Shown: positions 57,841-64,000 of the stretch, piece after piece
How positions within the stretch are numbered: the stretch's first letter is position 1
Layout: each line of letters starts with the position of its first letter
Assembly: GCA_025602905.1 (NCBI GenBank)
Contig: JAHLKI010000001.1
Location: forward strand, 1,116,001 to 1,180,000
DNA from: Phlyctochytrium arcticum
Lineage: Eukaryota > Chytridiomycota > Chytridiomycetes > Chytridiales > Chytridiaceae
Direction: 5' to 3'
DNA: 64,000 bases
Program-made: the position numbers and the translations under genes
Notes under the pieces: generated by a model
Told to the model about the DNA's origin: nothing
The model's input: only the letters and a program-made list of their open reading frames with translations
Databases searched by the model: none

Positions 57841-58434
57841 TAGATCAAAACAACATTTCCCTGCTCTAACCTTAATTGGATGCGTTGGATGCGGTCCTAC
57901 TTATAGATGAGGTCTGTATGTCACATTACTCGAGTATCAGAAATTGCATTCATAAAAGTTTGAGGTTGAATTTGAGCAGTGTGCCAGGTGCCCAGGTGTG
58001 CCTAGCCTAGAGGTGTGCAAAGCCTTGCTGGTTGTACGAGACGATGGTTGTGCGCGCCGACCTTCGCCAGATCCGAAAGTTTCAAATCAGCTCTGATGAT
58101 ATCGGTGATATTTTGCGAGAAGGTAAAAGTTGGGAGTCTATTTGAAAGGACATGGATAGACCTTTTCAAAATTCTTCATCAACTGGCCGTAAAAGTGCAT
58201 TCCTCATACATGCAGATCAGGACGGAGATCGTGAAGAGGGACTCGAGTACTGTACATGTGCAGCGTCCGAATCCGCCTAAATTCAGAAATGAGCCGCGAG
58301 CGGCCAAATTGTTCTTCTAGACCGCCGTCTTGCAGGTCTTCTTGTCAAGAATAAGAAAGGCTGATGCTCCGGGGTCGCCGTTAATCGTCGTCGCCAGCAA
58401 CCGAGAAATCTCTCACAACAAGTTCAGCCGAAAC
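57841..58434 (+). repeat. Duplicated upstream flank of kelch copy C (matches 50178-50836)
   Basis: See the copy A flank. The similarity is interrupted by small insertions and deletions but keeps order up to the start codon, so the duplicated unit includes about 600 bases of promoter sequence. Confidence 0.65.
58291..58309 (+). promoter_or_regulatory. Conserved upstream element, kelch copy C
   Basis: GAGCCGCGAGCGGCCAAAT, 144 bases before ATG 58435. Confidence 0.6.
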
Positions 58435-59984
58435 ATGGCTAACGACCAGACCTGGACCGACGCATCAAGGGTGATAAAGAATGTTTGGCAGTTGGCGGAT
58501 TGCTCGTCCTCCGGTGATGGATATTCTACCTTTGACGGAACCGGTATGCATTACTTTTCATCTGCTCTCCCAACTTCGAAATGACCACTCTTTTCACAGC
58601 ATGGCACGATTTGATGACCTGGGGCCATGAAAAAGGACGGGGTGTTTTCGAAAAGCAAGCAAATCCCTACAATAATCTCGACGCTATGGCCCTATTCAGC
58701 GACGTCAACGCTAGGGCGGCTTGTGCCAATAAAAAGCGTTACTTACTGGCCCCCAACCTCGGAAAACGAGGGGAACCCTGGATGTGGATGGACCACACTC
58801 TGACAGAGGGTCCACCTCGATCGGGGTACACTCTTCTTTCCACCAACAAGCAAGTTTGGGCCATCGGTGGTCAGTTGATAGGTGCCGGGAACAACACCGT
58901 CAAGACAAGTGTAATGAAAGTTGACCCTTACACTAGTCACATTCAAGGATGGGAAGATGGCCCGGATCTGCCTTACGCCGTCAACCAAACTTCAGCAGCT
59001 GCCTTGGGTGAAAATGGGGCCGTCTTGTTTGGCGGTCAGAGCGAGACGAACCCTGCCCCGCTGATGCGACTGCAGAATAATACTTGGTCGGCCCTTGAAG
59101 CAAAGGGAACCCCACCAGCACCACGACTCTACCCGTGCGTCGCAACCAGTGCGACGTCCATGTTTGTGTACGGAGGGCGGCCTGTGAACCCAAGTGCCCA
59201 ACCAGACCCATTGCTGCATGAGTTGAACCTGGAATCTCTCACATGGATCAACCACGACCTACGCACCACAACCAAGAACCCCCATCTTCCCTCCACCTCC
59301 ATCTCAGATATTTCGTGCTATCTTCCTAATACTATTAAACCAGGGCCGTCGATGGCACTCGCCGATTTACATGTCTTCTCCCAAATATCAACTCAGGAAT
59401 ACAAGGGCGCTGCAATGCAAGTACTCGACTTGAACACCAAGACGTGGCAGCCGATGTATGCCGTGGATACGGCTGCGATTCAACAATTTCAGGCCAACGA
59501 AAGCGAATATGGTCGTTCCTCAACCTTCATTACATTTGGTGTTCCCGCCATCTTGGGCACTCTGGTTCTAATCTGTTTCGCATGGTGCGTTTATCGAACT
59601 CGAGGATGTGCCGAAGTGACTCCAGTCAACATCAATGCAGCTACCAGCTCCGGTCTGGGCCCAACCCCCAATCCCGAATGTCTTCCAACGTACGGGCCCA
59701 ACGACAACGACATTGAAATGGGCGACCTGGCCCGTGCAATCCGCGAGTCTGAAATTGAAGCTGCCGCGAACCAAACGTCATTATCTCCCGATATTCCTGC
59801 TCACGCCCCACCCTCATACGACGATGTTGTTTCCTCCGTCGCGACTCTCCCCGACAACGAATCCGCACGTCCATCTACGGATAGTACTCCGCAGTCAGAT
59901 TCTCCTCATAACGCGGTGATAGTCCATGATAATTTACCCTCATCCATACCTGATGCTGCTCCCATCACTCCCTCCCCATCCTAG
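58435..59984 (+). CDS. Kelch-repeat membrane protein with UIM-like and PPSY motifs, array copy C
   Basis: Two exons, 58435-58543 and 58600-59984 (497 aa, the same length as copy A). The head, kelch blades (VWAIGGQL, AVLFGGQS, MFVYGGRP), membrane segment (FITFGVPAILGTLVLICFAW) and tail motifs (DIEMGDLARAIRESEIE; PPSYDDV) are all intact. The UIM core fits L-x-x-A-x-x-x-S-x-x-E exactly. From about 58600 to 59220 it is almost identical to copy A, whereas its 3' flank matches copy D instead, so it is a mosaic. The start follows the pattern of all copies (AAACATGGC). Confidence 0.82.
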
Positions 59985-60505
59985 CACCTGCCCGCAAACA
60001 ATATTCTAATGCAAGTTTAAGAACACATTATTTAGATTCAGAGGGACTGTCACGGCTTTGCACATAACCTTCTTGAACCGCTGGCAGTTATACTTATATA
60101 TCCGCCGGATTTTTGGTCTGAATGAGGCTGCATTTGACCCTTGAGTGTCAAAATGAGATTTTCTCAGAGCCAGTATAGATGATATGATACTTTTTCGGAA
60201 GTCATAAAGCAGCATTGCTTTTGCAGATGAGACAAAATGTTTACCGTGTTTTTGCTATCTGTTCAACATCTCTGTCATCTCATTATTTTGCCTGTCGTGA
60301 GTTGGAGACATCCCAACGCGCGGGCGATATCGCTCTGTGCGATCTGTGGGCGCTGCATATATAATACAGAGCCACGAGCGGCCAAATCAAAAGAAACGTT
60401 CTTCTCGGCCCATCATACGTACAGAAACATTCGCCGTCGATCGTAGCTGCCAATAATCGGGCAGTCTCCAACAAGTGCAAGAGAGACACAAGAAACAGGC
60501 GAAAA
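59985..60505. other. Spacer between kelch copies C and D
   Basis: About 520 bases. The first 100 bases (AATGCAAGTTTAAGAACAC; AGATTCAGAGGGACTG) match the 3' flank of copy D (AATGCAAGTTTACGAGC; AGATTCGGAGGGACTG). The rest is the copy D promoter. No gene. Confidence 0.6.
60369..60387 (+). promoter_or_regulatory. Conserved upstream element, kelch copy D
   Basis: GAGCCACGAGCGGCCAAAT, 137 bases before ATG 60506. Confidence 0.6.
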
Positions 60506-62053
60506 ATGGCAAATGACCAGTCCTGGACCGATGCATCAGAAGTGATAAAAAACGTTTGGCAGCTAGCGGATTGCTACTCGTCCTATCACACCTTTGACGG
60601 GACATGTACGTTGACTTTTCATCTGCTTTTCAAGCGAAACCGATCTCATTGACCATAGGCTATCACTCTTTTCATAGCATGGAGCTCTTTGGAGGGTTGG
60701 GACAAGACCACTGGACGGGTTAGATTCCAGAAGGAAGCACATAACTCGAATAGTTTCAACACTACTAATCTCGCCTTATTGAACGACATTAACGCACGGG
60801 CAGCTTGTATCAATCATAAGGGTTATTTAATAGCCTCCAATGTCAGAGCAAGCACAATAACAGAGATGTGGAAGGGCGACTTTGAAGCAAATTTTCCACC
60901 TCGATCGGGTTACACCCTTCTCTCCACCAAGACCAGGGTATTGGCCATTGGCGGGCAGTTGCCAGGTGCCGTGAACAACACTGTCAAGACACTGGTGGGC
61001 GAACTTAGGCCTTCCGATCCCCAGGTTCAATGGGTGCACGGTCCGGATCTGCCTTACGCCGTCAATCAGAGTTCAGCAGCTGCTTGGGGGGAAAGTGGGG
61101 CCGTTTTGTTTGGTGGTCAGAGCGAGCAGAACCCTGTCCCCCTTATGCGATGGCAGAATAATGAATGGTCGGCCTTGGAAGCAACCGGATTCCCACCATC
61201 ACCACGAATCTACCCGTGCGTCGCAACTAGTGCGACGACCATGTATGTGTACGGAGGGCGGCCTCTAAATGTAACTGCCCAACCAGACCCACTGCTGCAT
61301 GAGTTGAACCTGGAATCGCTCACATGGACCAACTATACTTTAAGCACCACAACCAACACAACCCATCCTTCCTCCATCTCAGATGTTTCATGCTCTTTTG
61401 TTGATCCGAGACCGCCGACGGCGGTCCCATATTTACACGTCTTCACCCAAATTTCAACTCCCACATTTCAAGGCCCTGCCATGCAAGTGCTCGACTTGAA
61501 CACCAAGACATGGCAGGCGCTCAATGGCCCCATATTCGTGACGACGCGGCTACCCTCCATACAACCATCTTCGGGTTACGCAAGCGATGATGGTCGTCCC
61601 TCGACCTTCATTACAGTTGGTATTCCCGTCATCTTGGGCAGTTTGGTTCTCATCTGTTTTGCATGGTGCGTCAAGCAAACTCGAGGATGTGCGGAAGTAA
61701 CTCCAGCCAACATGGATACAACAAACAGCTCTGGCCCCGTTCCACCCTCTATCCCAGAATGCCCTCCGACCTCCGGGCCCGACGACATTGAAATGGGCGA
61801 CTTGGCTCGTGCAATCCGCGAGTCTGAAATTGAAGCTACCACCAACCAAACCTCATTATCCTCCGACATTCCTACTCACGCCCCACCTTCATACGACGAT
61901 GTCATTTCCGACATTGCGACTGTCCCCGACAACGATTTTGCACGTCCATCTACCAACAGTACTACGCAATCGGATCCCCCTCATCCCGCCGTGCTAGTCC
62001 ATGATACCTCATCCGCCTCCACAACTGCTGCTATCATTGATAAGTCCTCCTAG
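60506..62053 (+). CDS. Kelch-repeat membrane protein with UIM-like and PPSY motifs, array copy D
   Basis: Two exons, 60506-60605 and 60678-62053 (491 aa). Same architecture as A and C: head WTDASEVIKNVWQLADCYSS, blades VLAIGGQL, AVLFGGQS and MYVYGGRP, membrane segment FITVGIPVILGSLVLICFAW, UIM-like DIEMGDLARAIRESEIE and PPSYDDV. The kelch part is clearly diverged from A-C. The intron sits at the same place but is 72 bases, with a TGACCATAGGCTATC stretch shared only with copy E, so D and E form a second subgroup. No signal peptide. Function unknown. Confidence 0.8.
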
Positions 62054-62778
62054 CACCTACCCCAAAACAATACCTTAATGCAAGTTTACGAGCCCTTTAT
62101 ATATAGATTCGGAGGGACTGGCCCCTTCTTGAACAGTTGGCATAGTTTCATAGTCAAAACGTATGGAGGGACGTACCGATGTACAAATATGTATGCGATA
62201 ATTCCTGTAAATTAAAGAATAGTGATCAGTTAATGCATTGAGCTCCACGTATATTCAAGTCACACTTGCAGCCCATGCTCCTCGCTCCCGCTCGCTTGCT
62301 CTGCAAAATCATTTCCTCGCCCTGCCGGGCTTGGTCTGGTTCTATTTTCCCACGCTCCCGCTTGAGCCAATTTTACTCAGCAAAATGACTCCCTATACGT
62401 TTTTCAAAATCATTCCGGAAAAATGAATGGGCTAAAATTTCCCTGTTATGCATAACTCCGGCATCTGACTCTGGAGTTAAAAATGAAATATAACCGTTGC
62501 TTATGCAGAATGAGACAAGAACATTTTTTATGTTTACCTTGGTTTTGCTATCTTTTCAACATCAACATCCCATCGCGCGGATATCGCTTTGTGCCGGTTG
62601 TGCCGCGCTGCAGAGCCACGAGCGGTCAAATAAAAAGAAGCATGTTCTTTCTCGACCCATCTCGGGAGTAAAAACTATCATACATGCAATATATATAGCG
62701 AATGCTTTGCGGTCGCCGTCGATCGTTGCTGCCAAAAATTTGGCAGTCTCCAACAAGTTCGGGAAAGACGCACGAAAC
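62054..62778. other. Spacer between kelch copies D and E
   Basis: About 725 bases with the copy D 3' flank and the copy E promoter. No supported gene or RNA. Confidence 0.6.
62613..62631 (+). promoter_or_regulatory. Conserved upstream element, kelch copy E
   Basis: GAGCCACGAGCGGTCAAAT, 166 bases before ATG 62779. Confidence 0.6.
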
Positions 62779-64000
62779 ATGGCAAACGAACAGTCCTGGA
62801 CCGACGCATCAAAAGTGATCCAGAACGTTTGGCAGCTAGCGGATTGCTCCTCGTCCTTTGCTGGATATTCCACCTTTGATGGGACATGTATGTTGACTTC
62901 TCATCTGCTTTTTCGGAAAGCGAAACCGATCTCATCGACCATAGGCTATCTACCTTTTTCACAGCATGGAACAACTTTTTGACCTGGGAACAGGCGTCTG
63001 GACGGGTCGTGTTCCAAGAGCAACCGTATATACACAGTAGTCTCAACGCTCCGCACCTTGCCTTATTCAACGATGTCAACGCTAGGGCGGCTTGTGCCAA
63101 TCGAAACCGTTTTTTACTAGCCCCCGATGTCGGAAGAGCCTGGATGTGGATGGACCACACTCTGGCAGAGGGTCCACATCGATCGGAGTATACTCTTCTT
63201 TCCACCAACAAGCAGATTTGGGCCATCGGTGGTCAGTTGTCAGGTACCAGGAACAACACCGTTAAGACAAGTGTGCTGAATGTTGAGCATCACGATCCCC
63301 ACCTTCAATGGGTATGGGTAGATGGCCCGGATCTGTCTTACGCTGTCAACCAAACTTCAGCAGCTGCTTGGGGTGACAATGGGGGCGTCTTGTTTGGTGG
63401 TCAGAGCGAACAGAATCCTGCCCCCCTTATGCGATTGCAGAATAATACTTGGTCGGCCCTGGAAGCAAAGGGAACCCCACCATCACCACGACTCTACCCG
63501 TGCATCGCAACCAGTGCGACGACGATGTATATATACGGAGGGCGAATCGTGAATCCAACTGCCCAACCAGACCCACTACTGTATGAGCTGAACTTGGGAT
63601 CTCTCACATGGACCAGCCACGACCTACTCACCACAACCGGTAAACCCCATCCTCCCTCCATCTCAGACATTTCATGCCATCTTCCTTCTCCGGGACCGCC
63701 GGCGGACCCATATTTACACGTCTTCTCCCAAATATCAACTCCGACATTTAAAGGCCCTGCAATGCAAGTACTCGATTTGAACACCAAGACGTGGCAGGCG
63801 CTTAATGAACGCATACTCGTGAAGACCGAGCTTACCAGCGTCGTTCAATCATCCCCGGACAACGCAAACAGTTCCCATGGAAATTCTTCAATCGTCTATA
63901 TTATTACTCCCATCGTCTTCCTCATCGTGATTCTGATAGGTTTCGCGACCTGCATCATACGAACTCGAAGACGCGCCAACAAGACTCCAGCCAACATAAC
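62779..64000 (+). CDS. Kelch-repeat membrane protein, array copy E, cut by window end
   Basis: Exon 1 is 62779-62887; exon 2 starts at 62965 and is open to the last base with no stop. The head (WTDASKVIQNVWQLADCSSS), the blades (IWAIGGQL, GVLFGGQS, MYIYGGRI) and a hydrophobic segment (IVYIITPIVFLIVILIGFAT) are present. The UIM-like and PPSY part of the tail would lie beyond the window. The intron is 77 bases and shares sequence with that of copy D. The array may continue to the right. Confidence 0.78.

Overview
This is a fungal nuclear DNA window. It has frequent short GT-AG introns (mostly 50-75 bases), compact spacing, divergent gene pairs a few hundred bases apart, and fungal-type proteins: a Pex8-like peroxin, a Whi3-type RRM protein, an Avt-type transporter and Ste24. 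The heavy intron load and long poly-Gln, poly-Ser and poly-His tracts suggest a filamentous or early-diverging fungus, but the sequence alone does not fix the phylum. I rebuilt gene models by joining reading frames at splice sites and checking that exon lengths keep phase.

Bases 1-8079 hold housekeeping genes: the 3' end of a homeodomain gene, a compact XRN-like 5'-3' exonuclease (minus), a Paf1 subunit (plus), frataxin (minus), a Cdc25/Ych1-like rhodanese phosphatase (minus) and a histidine phosphatase (plus). Bases 8080-11539 hold no gene I can support. Bases 11540-24506 hold an 11-exon Doa4/USP8-type deubiquitinase (minus), ribosomal protein eS7 (plus), a GH47 alpha-mannosidase (plus), a prenylcysteine oxidase-like enzyme (minus) and a Sec1/Munc18 protein (plus) with a long poly-Gln tail that contains a ubiquitin-interacting motif.

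Bases 25858-40802 hold a Whi3-like RNA-binding protein, a transposase-type HTH protein without a catalytic domain, a disordered Ser/Arg-rich protein, a tetraspanin-like membrane protein, a divergent pair of secreted His/Asp/Tyr/Lys-rich proteins that look like an undescribed family, a protein with two RanBP2/NZF zinc fingers, a WWE domain and a split RING, and the Ste24 CAAX protease. Bases 40925-49054 hold a Pex8-like peroxin ending in AKL, a vacuolar amino-acid transporter and a PRISE-type short-chain reductase.

From about 50 kb to the window end runs a tandem array of five paralogues (A-E). Each encodes a kelch-repeat domain; the four with a complete 3' end also encode one membrane segment and a cytosolic tail with a UIM-like motif and a PPSY motif. 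Copy B is frameshifted and copy E runs off the window. All five share an upstream element (GCCRCGAGCGGYCAAA) 126-166 bases before the start codon, and the flanks carry duplicated relics. This array, the NZF-NZF-WWE-RING protein and the secreted pair are the best candidates for undescribed biology. Three unrelated loci combine ubiquitin-linked motifs in unusual ways, which may be coincidence.
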